From: Quillaja saponaria
Lineage: Eukaryota; Streptophyta; Magnoliopsida; Fabales; Quillajaceae
Assembly: GCA_029379385.1 (NCBI GenBank)
Contig: CM055605.1
Location: 11,691,001-11,755,000 of the forward strand
Length of the DNA: 64,000 nucleotides
Direction of reading: 5' to 3'
Part shown: one piece after another, positions 1 through 12,176 of the stretch
Position numbering within the stretch: the first letter of the stretch is position 1
Layout: every line of letters starts with the position of its first letter
The notes under the pieces: model-generated
Told to the model about the DNA's origin: nothing
Database searches by the model: none
Seen by the model: the letters and a program-made list of their open reading frames with translations, nothing else
Made by a program: the position numbers and the translations under genes

Positions 1-26
1 ATATACAATAAGTGTACAATATTTAC

Positions 27-34
<8 letters not shown>

Positions 35-83
<49 letters not shown>
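35..83. repeat. (AT)n microsatellite
   Basis: An uninterrupted run of AT dinucleotides. It is seen directly; no function is inferred. Confidence 0.95.
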
Positions 84-86
<3 letters not shown>

Positions 87-1068
87 AGTGAAGGAGAAAT
101 TTCCACCACAACTTTGAAATGTAAGATTAGACTTTACATCTTATAGTTTATTATTTTCTTTTTCTTTTCTTTGTCTCCTGATTCCTTGCACCGATTTATG
201 CTCTTTACTCTTTTCTAGTTGCTTCTCGGTCATTCCAAGTTTTCATCCCTGTTATTGGCCGATGGTTTCCTCTTTACAGTCTATTTTGTTCTCCCTGATC
301 GCCTTCCACTGCTGCCCAGAATTTCCCTTTCTTCTTGCTGTTTGTTTCAATTTCCCTTTCTTCTTGCTGTTTGTTTCATTTTCGTGAGTCTTGTAAGTTC
401 ATCTCTTGTTTGTCTTATACCCGAGGAGTTGATTTTTTTTGTTGGCCGTGAGTCTTGCAGCTGCTAGCAACTAGTAGTGTTTTGAATGTTGAGTTTTCTT
501 GGAAAAAAAGGGTAAAGGAATCATCTTGCTTGTTTTATTTCAAAGCCATCCATGCACACTATGTTTGAACTTCGAATTTCCAGCTCTGTTTTTCTATCAT
601 TAGAGGATTTGCTGCTGGGTTTTTCTTCAGTTGAATCTGTTAATAACCCATGAAGTCTCTTTTGAAAGAGATGACTAGCTACACTAGGAGATGTTGGCCT
701 TGTAGCTGAAATTAATATTCTCAGCATATTCTTCCGACAATGGTACGCATCTCTCATATTTCTTTGCTTCCTTGTATATTTAGTCTTTGTTTGGCTGCAG
801 AGAAATCCACCAAGTAAAGCTCCATTGCCTAATTTCTTTTATTTTTTTATTTTGTTCTTTCCTTGGTCCTTCGTGAGGTGTGTGCGGGGTCTCGCTTGAG
901 GGAATTGGCTGGTAAATTTGTTGTAGATTGCTATTGTGATGCCGTCTGCAACCTTTTTTCCATGTGTAGCCGAGAGGTGAAGTGTTAGGCTGGTGGTACA
1001 GCCTTTAAATAAGCAGGAGGAAGCTAAACACATTAAGGGGCTGTTCCTTACTTCCTTTTGTTTTTGCT
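84..1068. other. Gene-free stretch with a 29-bp tandem duplication
   Basis: No convincing gene. Short open frames here have no recognisable domain. The one clear structure is a 29-bp unit present twice in tandem at 320-348 and 349-377. It is pyrimidine-rich, beginning AATTTCCC and ending TTTGTTTC. Confidence 0.6.
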
Positions 1069-1076
1069 GCTGTACC

Positions 1077-1628
1077 TAGGGCTGTGCAAGGAACCCGGAA
1101 AAATCGAATACCCGAACTGAACCGGTAATTCGGTTCTGTTAAAGTCGGGTATTTTTCTTATTCGGCTCGGTTCGGGTAGTTAAATTTAATACCTGTTATT
1201 TTCGGTTCGGTTACGGGTAGTGGAGTATAATGCAAACGGATACCCGTGATTACCCGAAAATCAAAATATATAATTTTTTTTATTATTTTTAATGTATTGT
1301 TGTATTAATTTATAATTTTATATTTTTATTTGTGTTGAATATGTTAATATATTATGTTTTTTGTATTTTTCTTTTATAATAACTAATGAATTTAAAAAGT
1401 ATAAGGTTCAAAAACAAAAAATATATAATTTTTAAATTAATTTTAGTAAAATATTGATAAATTTCGGGTAACTGAATACCCGAACCGAACTAGTCATATT
1501 TTGTCGGTTCGGGTAAATTCGGGTAATAACTATTTTCGATTCGGTTCATAAATTTTATTACCCGAAAATTTCAGTTCGGTTCAAAAATTTATCATTATCC
1601 TGACCGAACCGACCCGTACACATCCCTA
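1077..1628. mobile_element. Non-autonomous hAT-type MITE (552 bp)
   Basis: The element starts TAGGGCTGTG and ends with CACATCCCTA, giving short imperfect terminal inverted repeats of the hAT type. It is bordered by GCTGTACC (1069-1076) and GCTATACC (1629-1636), an 8-bp target duplication with one mismatch, as hAT elements make. Its arms are full of GGTTCGG and CCGAACC motifs that can pair, around an AT-rich centre with no coding capacity. Elements of this GGTTCGG-rich kind are common in plant genomes. Confidence 0.8.
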
Positions 1629-1699
1629 GCTATACCGTTTACCCTGTTTTGGGACAACAACAAGACTATTTTCTCTCATTTCTTTATTCAATCAATTGG

Positions 1700-3345
1700 T
1701 GAGTATTTAAGGGAATCATAGTACAGCAGGGCAGCTTTAGGTACAGAATTCTTCTTCCTGGCCATGAGGTCATTTGGTAATTAGTGAATGGTTTAGTGGT
1801 TTAGAGTTCTTTAGTGGTTAAGGGGTATTAGTAGTTAGTTATGACTTTGTTCAAAGTATTTTTTTATATATCTTGATGGTTATAGAGGAAGAATTAGAAA
1901 CTAAGAAAGATTATGGGTGAAAGCTTAAAAATATATATATAAGCACAGGGGCGTGGGAAGAGGATTTCTTGAAATTTAAGGGTATAAATATTGGAAGTTA
2001 AGGATTCAAATCTTGGTAAATAAATAATTGAAAGTGAAGTTTATGTCAGAAATTGGAAATTTACAATTTAAGTATGATAATTTAGGAGTTTTAAATTACT
2101 TAGTTTAACAAAATTGTTGATAATTCTTTTAATTGAATTAAGAAGGTAAAATTAGTAGTAAGTTAGGAATCATGGCATTTAATTAGGCTAAATTGGAATC
2201 AAAGAATTAGAATTTTATGTGAGTTAAAGTAATTAATTTTATTTTAAAAATCTATTATCTAGAATATTCATAAAAACTTGAGATTAATTGATTCTTAGAA
2301 AAGTATATCAATAAAAGTTAAAAGTAAGAGCTTTATGGAATTAAAACTCTGATTTAGTTAAATCAAATTCATCAATTTAACAATTGTTGGTTTGTTTATA
2401 GGACTTAGTTCTAATTCCTTTAAGCCTAATTTGACATGTAAAGTAAATAATGAAGAGGGTGAAAGTGAGTATCTCAAATTCTAATTGAGTTTAAAAATAA
2501 GGATATAATTTGAATTTCATAATAAAACATGAACAAATTAGAATAGATAATTGATAAAGGATTTCTTAATATAAGTATAATTAGAATAGATAATTGATAA
2601 ATGATTTCTTAATATAAGTATCGATATATATATACACACACAGACATGTTCAAGGAACATAAATATATCTTCAAAGAAATTTATCTCTAAGTTTGATATC
2701 AAGGGTGTAAACATGTATGAGTAAGAAATTTTAAATTTAATTATAAATGGTTCCATCAAATAATATAGGATTTTATGATTTTCAGTTTTCAATTGTATCA
2801 AGGATACTCCGATATTGTTGCAATCCAGACATAATGACGGGTCTTGTTCTTGAACTCTGTAAGTAAATTACGTGCACTCTGGGTTGTCAAATTATTATGT
2901 GCAACTGTGTATGTATTTTAATAGATATGTTACATTGAGAAATAAGCAAATATAGTATTTCAGTGATTTGACTGAATTATATTTGTTTGATATTGATTGT
3001 GGTTGATAAGGCCCAATAAAGTGAAACTTTTCTGAAAAACCATGATTTTGATTTTCGACAGTAAGATTCAGGTGCACTTTTAATAATTTATTTCAAAATT
3101 GAGTGCTGAATCTCGGTAGGATGTATCATGTCAGGAGAATTAATATGTTGTGCGGGCGCGTGAATGCCTAATGGGGCTAATATTGTTGACTTGTATATAT
3201 CATGAAACATGTGAATCGTGACGTTATTATGACTTTTATATGAGATTTAAATATGATAAGTGTTATTATGTGTTGATTGATACTAGTATCTTTAGGGTAC
3301 GTGATTGGCTCATTGAATTCTTGTAACTCACACCTTTTTCTTTTT
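1700..3345 (+). repeat. Partial LTR-like repeat, plus orientation
   Basis: The part from about 2740 to 3340 is clearly related to 18449-19170. Shared landmarks are a GTGGTTGATAAG block, the TTGTGCGGGC block and the phrase leading to AACTCACACC. The copy breaks off near 3345, before the end seen in the other copies. A ~43-bp unit is tandemly duplicated at about 2535-2620. The repeat is probably LTR-derived, but no coding region is attached and the boundaries are uncertain. Confidence 0.55.
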
Positions 3346-3888
3346 AATCAATTCAACATTCACGAACTAAACAATAGTTTTGAATGTCGATGCAAAGAAC
3401 AAAGAGAATAATCCGTACCCATTCAATAGCATCCTTAAAAATTGCCCAATGAAAAGAAAATGTAACATTCACACATACATACACTATAAGTAAAAGACAG
3501 AAATAAATCAAAGCAAAAGAGAAAAACGATTATAGAAAAAGAAAATTCTCTCCAGATCAGAAATTACCTTCTATTGATTGCCTCTTTTAACAGTAAGAAC
3601 GCCACCTTCATGTTGTGATTTTGAAAGAGTAAGATCTTTGTTGCTTAAAATCCTATCTTACAACATTAAAAACAATAAAAGAGAGATGAGGAATTGAAGG
3701 CTCGTATAATTCATTATATGTAATAGTTGCACGCAGTTACTTTATACAAGCAGAAGTTTGGTTTAGATTTTAAAGTTGATATGAGGAATCATTCATCGGG
3801 AGGTGTGTGAAAGAAAACCAATTTGATTTTGAATTTAAAATTTAAGTTGGCCTATTAACAGAACTCAGTGTCAACTGCCTTCACTTTG

Positions 3889-4098
3889 CTAGTTCCCTGA
3901 GTATAAGGTTGCAATTGAGGGTGGTGGTTTACCATAGAAAACCAGGTATCGAGGCATAGCAATTTCTGCGTGAAAGGAGGTGTTATACCATAATTCTTCC
4001 CATGGTAAATATGTACGCCAAATTGTTGATTTATCTAAAATGAGTAAAAATGAGGCTACCTTAGCAGCTGTAAACTTATTAAACTCTAAAATGAGCAC
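3889..4098 (-). pseudogene. Ty3-gypsy integrase C-terminal fossil
   Basis: The minus-strand frame holds YLPWEELWYNTSFH followed by FYGKPPP. This is the diagnostic late integrase region of plant Ty3-gypsy retrotransposons, where the family shows W-x-E-x-W-Y-N-T-S and Y-G-x-x-P-P. Only about 50 residues remain. No RT, RNase H or LTR is visible next to it, so it is an isolated relic. Confidence 0.7.
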
Positions 4099-4184
4099 AT
4101 TTGTTCAACATGTTCACCATCACTAATATTGTAATCATGCCTTTGGAAAAAAGGTAGCCCAATGATAATCCATGGGCACCACTT

Positions 4185-4440
4185 CCCACAAAATATGGGG
4201 AATTAGTAAAATCCCACAAACGAAGAAATTGTACAGTATGAAATAACATAGAAACCGGCCTAAAATAGAAAAATTCTTTATTCCTTATCCTCGAAAGGAT
4301 GTTTCTTCTTTGATAAGCAATTTTCTGTACACTCAACATGAGTGAATTGGTAAAATCCCACCAACAAATAAATTGTACCGTATCAAATAACATAAAAAAA
4401 GATAAAATGTGTCCCTATCTTCGAAGGGATGTTTTTCTTT
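4185..4440. repeat. Diverged tandem duplication, ~144-bp period
   Basis: The phrase GTAAAATCCCAC near 4206 recurs near 4350. Each time it is followed by AAATTGTAC and then by a GAAGGGATG-like block. The copies are clearly diverged, so this is an old duplication. No gene was recognised. Confidence 0.6.
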
Positions 4441-5620
4441 ATCCAATTAATATGAATAACGCAGTATTCCTGGTTTCTGGGCTATATTAAATTATGTTGA
4501 AAATATGGTCAAGTGGTGGTTTCTGGGCCATAATCATTATGTAGGACAGTGGTCAAGTCGTTGAAAGCGTAGCATTGGAACTGTCATGTAGCTAGGCTTT
4601 TGTTTACTGAAGATTCTAATCCCTCTCTTTTCCTATCCTTATCCAATTCAGTAATAACCAACTTTTGTACAACAGTAGCATATTTAGTAATTTGACAAAT
4701 GTGACTAAAAGAGAGTTAGAATTTGACATCCTACTCAATCCAGGCCAGCAGAAATTCGCATCACATAGGTAATAACACATTGTCAGATTTATGTTAGAGG
4801 CTCTTCTTAATTTTTATTCAAAAAAATCCCAAATTTTAGCCAAATTTAGTTTTCTCCAATACTTCAAGTCTTTAGGTTATTAAGATGAAGTATTTTCATC
4901 AATAAAAAAAGTATTCGAGTTGTTAAGACGAAGTATTTTCATCAAGAAAAAAAAAAAATTTGAGTTAAGCTACTAGTAAATACAAGTCAACTGATCAAGT
5001 GTAAGAATATTAAGCTTTACTTATTATAATATAATTGTTGAGTAGCCTTTATATCCATGGTTCACATGCATTAAAAAACCAATATTGTAGTCTATTAGAC
5101 ATGACTACTTGGTCACACATAACATATTGGTTTTTTCTTGGGCCAATAATATATTGGTTGTTGAGATGCAATAAAGAATATATGTATGAAGTATACAGTA
5201 CATATGGATGCAAAAGTACTAAGTCGCTCATTAGGGCTTGCGGAATCATGTATCAAGAAAACCCTTTTTCTTTTTCTATAGTTTTCTTGACGGATCAATT
5301 TTAGTGTAAAGTTTCAATGGAGGTAGGAAGAAATAGGAGAGTTGTGTAAAATTGTAAATTACTACCAGCCACCACCATGTTTTAAGTCATTGTTTCGAAA
5401 TATTGAAGGTTTAGGAAGAAATAAGAGAAGAATGAGTTTGCAGACAAAGAAAATGGACTGAGAATCATAAGTTACAAAATAAAACTAGACTCCACATTTA
5501 AAGGTCATCTTTTTATACATCATCATACTTCTTACCCCAAATTAATTAGAAAACATTACATTACTTGTAAAATTTTCAAGTGAAAGAGTTTGAAGCATAA
5601 ATAATTTTCTGACTACCCAT
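4441..5620. other. Gene-free stretch downstream of the RTM2-like gene
   Basis: AT-rich. The open frames at 5035-5304 on both strands overlap each other and show no domain. A short direct repeat containing AAGACGAAGTATTTTCATCA-like sequence occurs near 4880 and 4930. Nothing else was recognised. Confidence 0.5.
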
Positions 5621-5626
5621 AAGAAC

Positions 5627-6712
5627 TCAATAGATAAAAGTCCATGATAATAATACAATCACTAGAATTGCTGCACCCACATTCACAAGCATTTTCTTGT
5701 CTTCATCATTCAAAATCTTTGCCCGTCTAGTTATAGACTCTGATGCAGAAATAATTACTTCTTTGATTACTACTTTTCCTTTTGCATCAATCAAATCCTT
5801 TCCTTCATCAGTAACCAAAAATTTATCTTTGTCCTTCTCTGAAGTCTTTGGAATAGAAATTTCACTTGTCAAAGTAGGAATTTCTTGTTGACCCTTTTGA
5901 GGCTTAAAGTCAGCATTGGTTTTCGGTGGACTTGAAAGTGGAGGAACTTCCTTGTGTTTGATGTCGGTTATTGAAGAAGATTCAGGAGGATTGAGCTTCT
6001 TCTGGACCAATTCTGGCTTGGGTAATTCAGCAGCAGGATCAGGTTTTGAAGTAGTTGGAGGTTCTTGTTTTGTTTTAACTTGTTTGGGAGCAATGTTTGA
6101 TGAAACAATCTCCTTAGGCATTATTACATTCAAAATTCCTTGCTCGAACAATCCATAGATTTTGTCTATATCACAATTATCTGGAATTGGAAATGCTTGA
6201 TTGAAATGGATCCATTTGTTGTTCTCAATTAATCGTTCTCCAAGAAGTCTGACTATACGTCTTGAATGCACACATACAATCTTTATCATGTCCTTTTCAA
6301 AGCCTTGATAAAACCATATAGGAAGATAAGCACGTATGCATGGGATGATGAAACTCAAAAATAGAAAATTCATATGCTATTATTATTTGCTTTATAATTA
6401 AGCTTGTCAGCTGAGTTCGAACATGAACTAATATTCTTTGAAAAAACCTTGCTAATGTTAATTACCAAACTGCAACCTTTCTATGTAGTCATACTCAGTT
6501 CAGGTTTTAACGACATGCCAATATTCCTTTGAATGTTTAAATAAAATTTATAATTAGAAAGGAGTGAATGACAAACCAGGAAGCTGAAGAAGAACAATAT
6601 GAGATTCATTGTCTTCCTTCATTTCTGACTTGGGCTGGAAATCCTCATATAGAAGACGTTCAACAGGTAGTGGCCAGACGGTAATGGGGCTTGATCTTTG
6701 CCTCATAGCCAT
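5627..6712 (-). CDS. RTM2-like small heat-shock (HSP20) protein with C-terminal membrane anchor
   Basis: Two exons were placed by eye: 6712-6577 and 6303-5627. They are joined in frame across a GT-AG intron into about 270 residues. The start MAMRQRSS is followed by an HSP20/alpha-crystallin domain at about residues 28-115. Exon 1 ends at LLQLP and exon 2 opens with GFEKDMIK, the usual HSP20 beta-strand transition. Next come a long Pro/Lys/Ser-rich linker (about 115-215) and a Lys/Glu-rich stretch. The last ~20 residues form a hydrophobic segment, GAAILVIVLLSWTFIY, ending at the stop. This layout matches RESTRICTED TEV MOVEMENT 2 and its relatives. In Arabidopsis RTM2 acts in phloem to limit long-distance potyvirus movement. 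Most family members have no proven antiviral role, so that function is only a possibility here. The frame is intact. Confidence 0.85.
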
Positions 6713-6754
6713 GTCTAAAATATCTTTGAGTTGAATGTCAATATGGCGAGTTTG

Positions 6755-6766
6755 TATATATATAAT
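6755..6766 (-). promoter_or_regulatory. Possible TATA box of the RTM2-like gene
   Basis: A TATATATATA run lies about 45 bases upstream of the inferred ATG at 6712. This would leave a short 5' leader. It is position-based inference in AT-rich DNA. Confidence 0.35.
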
Positions 6767-6779
6767 GGTAGTTGCATGT

Positions 6780-9700
6780 AAGAGAGGACGGTGAAGAGTT
6801 CTCTTTTTAATTAGAGTATTCCTTTTGTGTTGTGTTGGTTATGTGATGTAATTTGGCCTTGAATTTACCTTTGGTGATCTATGAGGTATTACTTCTTTCT
6901 TAAATAAAGTACAAGTTCTTTCTCTTAGGAAAAAAAAGAAAAAAAAGTACAAGTTCTTTGTTTGGTACAACTCCCAAAGAGTTCCTTGTCATATGGATTT
7001 TCCAACTTTATTAATAAGCCAACCTTATCATCAAGACTAATTAAACTTATCATTAAGTTAACATTTCACTGGTAAACCAATTACCATAATTCATAAAGTC
7101 AAATTAGTTTATTCTCCATTATTTACTTTTTGCCACTTTGTGAATAGATCCGTCTATAAATTGGACACTCAAGAGTTTATAAACCTGATCGAATAATAAT
7201 AAAATTCACAAATGGCCATCTATGACCAAAAGCACAAATCTAAACAAAAGCAAATCTCAGAATATGGTTACAGTAGAGTCTAAATACGAATACAAATATA
7301 TTTATCCTACATACAATAAGTTTCAATACACATTAGACCCAAGCAGAGACAAAGGTTGGACATACCAAAAATAGAATCTTTAAGTAGAAACCTTTCTCGA
7401 CAAAAGGCTTCAAATTCTAAAATCTCAACTATCTGAAAACAAAACATTTAAACTAACAAGGGTGAGTTATAAAGACTTCGTGAGTAGATAGTACATAGTG
7501 CAGCAGGTAAGGAACAAGCCAAGGCACGAGTAATTTACAAATAATCAATTTACATAAAGATGCAATAATGAATTTGAATTATGAGCAATAAACCATTGTC
7601 AACAACCAAGTGGTGAAAGAGTTATAACTGAAATCATAAAACAAAGTAAGTAAACCATCTGTGACAACCATTTAACGAAAAGCACCTGTAGGCATTCGGT
7701 ACAAAAAGTATAACTGAAATCTTAAAGAAACATTGACAAATCATTTGGCAAAATCATTGTATGAAAATCTTAGTTAAGAATTATACTCTGTTAAAACTAT
7801 CAAGCTGAACATAAGAAAGTAATTATAAAATTTTCAATAACCATTTGGTAAGAAAAGTATAACTAAAATCTCCAAAAACATGGCAATCATTATTTTAATC
7901 ATTTTATGAAAATCATATTTAGGAATTATATAATGTCAGAACTGTCCAAATCCAAAAATTCATACAATCTGTCTAACTTTTATGTTACAGCGTGTTAGCG
8001 CCAAACCTCGTTAACTAGGGTGTCAAATCTATCAATTCATACAAAATGTCAACTCTTGTGGCATTATAACAATTCATACAAAACGTTAACTCTTGTGACA
8101 TGACAAATCATTACCACATATGTTAGCCTGCATATGGGTTTAGGGCATCCCTCCCAAGCTAGACCCATATCCAAAATACAATGTACACATAGGCTAACCA
8201 TACCTCATTAACATAAGGTGTTCTAACAAGTACAATTCCATAAAACCAATTTGAACGGAAAACATTTTTCCAACATACTTATTCAAATAACAACATCTGA
8301 TATTTACTTTCCAAATCAAATAAGCCCATCAAATCCAAAGTCAAATACACTTGTACTCCAATAGTCAAAATAACATAAATCAAAATTCCTTCCAAATAGC
8401 AATAAGAGAGAATGAAATCCAAAGTCTAATACAATTGTACATCAATAATCAAAATAACATAAATCAACTTTCATTCCAAGTGACGATATTGATTTCAAAT
8501 CTAATCAAAACATATGTCCAATGAAACTTATCAAATAAGAGAGGGTGAAAAGTTAAAATGCTTGTCCCCGATGGATATGTTCAAGAAGGTAAAGTAATTG
8601 ATAACAATATCTATATAAGTATAAGTTATTCAAAAAGGATCTTTAAAACGTTTAGCGGTTCAAATACGGTTTCAAAAATGTTTACTTAAAAAGTAGTTTA
8701 AAAAGCTTGACATCTCATAATTCAAATTTAAGTAAAAGATATTTATTCAAGAAGTAGTTTTCAGAATTTAATATTAGTGATGCATGTGATGAGTACGATG
8801 AAAACACTACACTAGGCATTATCCACTCATTGTACAAATGAAGCTTCCAAGAATGTCAGGAACTGAAAGTCACTCAATAAGGTGTGGTAGTCTCCAACGA
8901 GCCTAGACAATTTCAAACAAGATTCTGAAATAATTAATAAGAATCAATAAGAGTTTTAGAAACCAAATGACTTAACCATTAGAATAGGAATGATGAGTTC
9001 CTCACAAAACCCAAATTCAAAGTTAACCCCAAATAACGCATTCTAATTTGTAAGCGAACATTCAAATCCAACGAATTACAAAAGTAGGCAAAACATGTTA
9101 AATTAACCTTAGTGAGCTTAAAACAAAAAGTATATAGATATACCATGGCTAAAATATATACTAAATACCAAGATTCTTAAATTTTTACAAATTAGCAAAA
9201 ATAGACAATTCCAAGAAATTTTCAAATCCAACAATTTTCAAAGTATGTTTTAGAATTACTTATTTACCAAAATCAACCCAACAAACCTATTGCCAATACT
9301 TATAAATTTTTCAACGAATTAATGAATTTATGATATTATGCAAAACTGCTTTTATAATTACATTTATTAAATTAAATTAAATTTATTTATTTAAATTATT
9401 ATCATTTTTTTTTTCAAAACTAAACAACATGAAAAATACTACTAGAGAGTACCTAATTCATGAAACCAATACAAAGCCGTTACCATGGTGTAAAGAAAAT
9501 AATAATAGTAATCAAATGAAACATGTCTTTTGCATAGAAAAATTCTAGAAGGAAATAGATAATCGTTTTTATAAGTGTGAAATGGAAATTCAAAAAATAT
9601 AAGAGTGACAAAGTCCAAATAGTACCAATATATATATATATATATATATAATTTGCTTACCCAAAGGATCGGTTAAAGAATCGAATTGGTTTTCAGGTGG

Positions 9701-10520
9701 AGCTAGAAAATAATCAAGAATAAAACAATGAATGAGTAAATTATAATTAACAAACAAATTGACTAAAGGAAACAATGGAAGGAAATGGTAGGGATTTCTT
9801 ACCAATTATAATCGACTTCCTACATCAAGTAAAAATGGGCCGAGGTTGAGAATATTGGAGGAAATGAAACAATACGCATGAGGATTGGGAGAATGGAGTG
9901 AAGCTTCCCACTCGGCAACAAGCTTTGGAGGAGAAGCAAATTATTTTTTCTTCTCTGCTATGGCCGAGAAACATGCAGATGAAAATTGAAATGGGTAGAA
10001 GGAAAAGGAAAAATGATGGAGGATATGCAAAATGATCAAGAAAAACATAATGATGAGGAGAAAACAAAATAATGAAGGAAACATAATGATGTTGGAGAAA
10101 AATGATGAAGGTTGACCAAAAGGTGAGAAGGAAAGAAGGAAAGAAAAAAAAAGAAAAATGAAGATGGGAATGGGTGGTAGTAGTGCTCGGGGGTGAATAA
10201 AAGAAGGAAGGAGGAAAGAAAAGAAAATAAGGAAAGTGGAAATGGAAAATGATGGGTACATGGGTTAAAAGGGAAGGGAATAAGAAGAAATGATAAAAAA
10301 TTTTATAGTAAGATTATCTATTCTAATTATTTTGTAGTGATAATATGCTATATATATGTTTATATATATATATAGTATGCATTAAATTCAGAAATAATAG
10401 ATATTAACATACATGAAAATAATCATTTGACATTAATAATATCATGTGTACATACTAGAAATTTTATTTAATTTTAAAAAATATTCCAATAAATTTAGGA
10501 AGTGACTAAAATTAATCTAG
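6780..10520. other. Long gene-free stretch, probably decayed repeat DNA
   Basis: No gene was recognised. Diverged direct repeats recur. A ~85-bp unit with AATCCAAAGT and CAAAATAACATAAATC occurs near 8332 and 8416. A block with AAGTATAACTGAAATC-like sequence recurs near 7630-7860. Around 8120-8195 GTTAGCCTGCATATGGGT is followed by its approximate inverse, giving an imperfect hairpin. From 9780 to 10290 the plus strand is strongly purine-rich. The open frames there are compositional, not domain-bearing. The overall look is of an old LTR-element derivative, but no LTR pair could be drawn. Confidence 0.45.
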
Positions 10521-10531
10521 TGGAACTCTTG

Positions 10532-10647
10532 TTCCACCCTGAAAATCATTTAGTCACAGGTAAAAAATATGAGTCATCACACATTCATTTTCCACCCTGA
10601 AAATCATATAGTCACAAGTAAAAAATATGAGTCATCACACATTCATT
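10532..10647. repeat. 58-bp tandem duplication
   Basis: A 58-bp unit beginning TTCCACCCTGAAAATCAT occurs at 10532-10589 and 10590-10647 with only a few differences. This indicates a fairly recent duplication. Confidence 0.9.
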
Positions 10648-10977
10648 TTAAGGAGATATAAGTAATTTTGACTTTGGATTAATTACAATCTCTTACTTGA
10701 AAAGAAAGAGAGAGTAGGGATATGATAAATATAAGATCTTGCTCTTTTCTTTCGTTTCTTTTTGATTCGTAGTTAGGAGATGATCTATTGAGTTTTAACT
10801 ACATAGGCAAGTTAACTTTATGTCTTTGATCAATCAACAAAATCATATCCTAAATGGGAAATGAGAGGAAACCTTCCCTTTAAATTTAAGAAGTTCCTCA
10901 TTCAAATGAAATTCACAGTCCTAAATCTTCAGTATGATAAATTAAGACCAGGCACACACATATCTGCAATTCTCAAT

Positions 10978-11750
10978 AAGGATAGCAATAGGCCAAGTCC
11001 ATACTGAGCCCGAACCCAACTCGACCCTAATGAGTTTATAATTAGGTTTTAAATGAGTCCTAAATGGGTATGGATATGAGTATTTTCATTTTTTACCGTT
11101 GAGTCTGGATAAAACTTGAAGCCTAGTGGGTCTAAGATAAAATTTTCAATAAAATCAAAATGTAAATTTGACAATTTTGAAAGAGCTTACTGAATTTGTG
11201 AGGAAAAAAAAAAGTTTTCATTTTTATATTAGCTTTTTTTTTTTTTTTTTTTTTTATATGCATTATGGAGAACATAATTATTATTGTTATTTTCATTCTT
11301 ATCATTAAATTTCTTAGCAATTGTACATAAAATTGGTTAAAAAGCCAATCTGGCTGTAAAAAAAGGGACATATGTTTTGAAATATGCAAAGAACACAAAG
11401 GAAAACACCAACAGACTTACAATTTAGACACTGCAGGGTTCATGATTTGGGACTATACAACTTTTTCTTCCCATGGTTTAAATTTATTATTATTATAAAT
11501 TTTATAAGAAAATAAGTACTATAAATTACTTAAAATTATATTAAATTAATTAATAAGTTGAATTGGTATTTAATTAAGATATATATATGTCTTTTTAAAA
11601 AAATTAGTCTATGGGTCGTGGCATACCCAGTAACTAATGAGTCTATAAGATCTCTTATTTTCGAGTCCACAATGAGTTTGAATAAATAACGGGTTGGGTC
11701 CAGCTTGCTCGACCCCAACCATGGCCATTGATTGTCTTTGCCTATCCTAG
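10978..11750. mobile_element. Possible TIR element of the GGGTC-rich MITE type
   Basis: The left end has AGGATAGCAATAGGCC followed by ACCCAACTCGACCC. The right end has GGGTTGGGTCCAGC, then GCCTATCCT, roughly its inverse. Between them is AT-rich DNA with a T(25) tract near 11235. The inverted relation is visible, but no matching 8-bp target duplication was found, so classification is weak. Confidence 0.4.
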
Positions 11751-12166
11751 TTGACAATGAAAGCTTCAAATTATTTCAAATGTGCTAGACTTTTTCTTTT
11801 TCATAATGTATTTATCATGGTCTTTACTAAGTATTCAATGGTTCTTGTTGTATCTTGCATTGTGATTCTGTGAATTTGGGTTTCTATAAAATTGTGAACC
11901 AATGTTGATATTTCTTTCCACTTTTTGTACTACTCAGGTTTGTATAAATGACAAAAATGGGAAGAAGTTCAATATTTTTTCTGGGATCCTTAATATTAGT
12001 ATGTTGTTGGAAATCCATTACAGAAGCTAACAACAAGAACTTGAAATATCAAGACCTGAATGCGCCACTAGGTGTTAGGATCAGAGATCTTATGAAGAGA
12101 ATGACTCTTCAAGAGAAAATTTGTCAGATGGTCCAACATGACAGGGCAAATATAACAGCAGATATC

Positions 12167-12176
12167 ATTAAAAACT
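12167..12176. repeat. Target-site duplication, left copy
   Basis: ATTAAAAACT here and ATCAAAAACT at 17501-17510 flank the FAR1-type element and match at 9 of 10 positions. The length suits a Mutator-like element. The position is confirmed because removing the element plus one copy restores the GH3 exon reading. Confidence 0.85.

Noticed and set aside
219..757. Open frames of about 80 codons on both strands near the left end
   Set aside because: Low-complexity Leu/Phe/Ser-rich or unremarkable peptides, no domain, no splice context, and one overlaps a 29-bp tandem repeat.
9590..10261. Several overlapping minus-strand frames of 70-106 codons
   Set aside because: They arise from a purine-rich tract that gives Phe/Ser/Leu-rich translations in more than one frame; no conserved motif.
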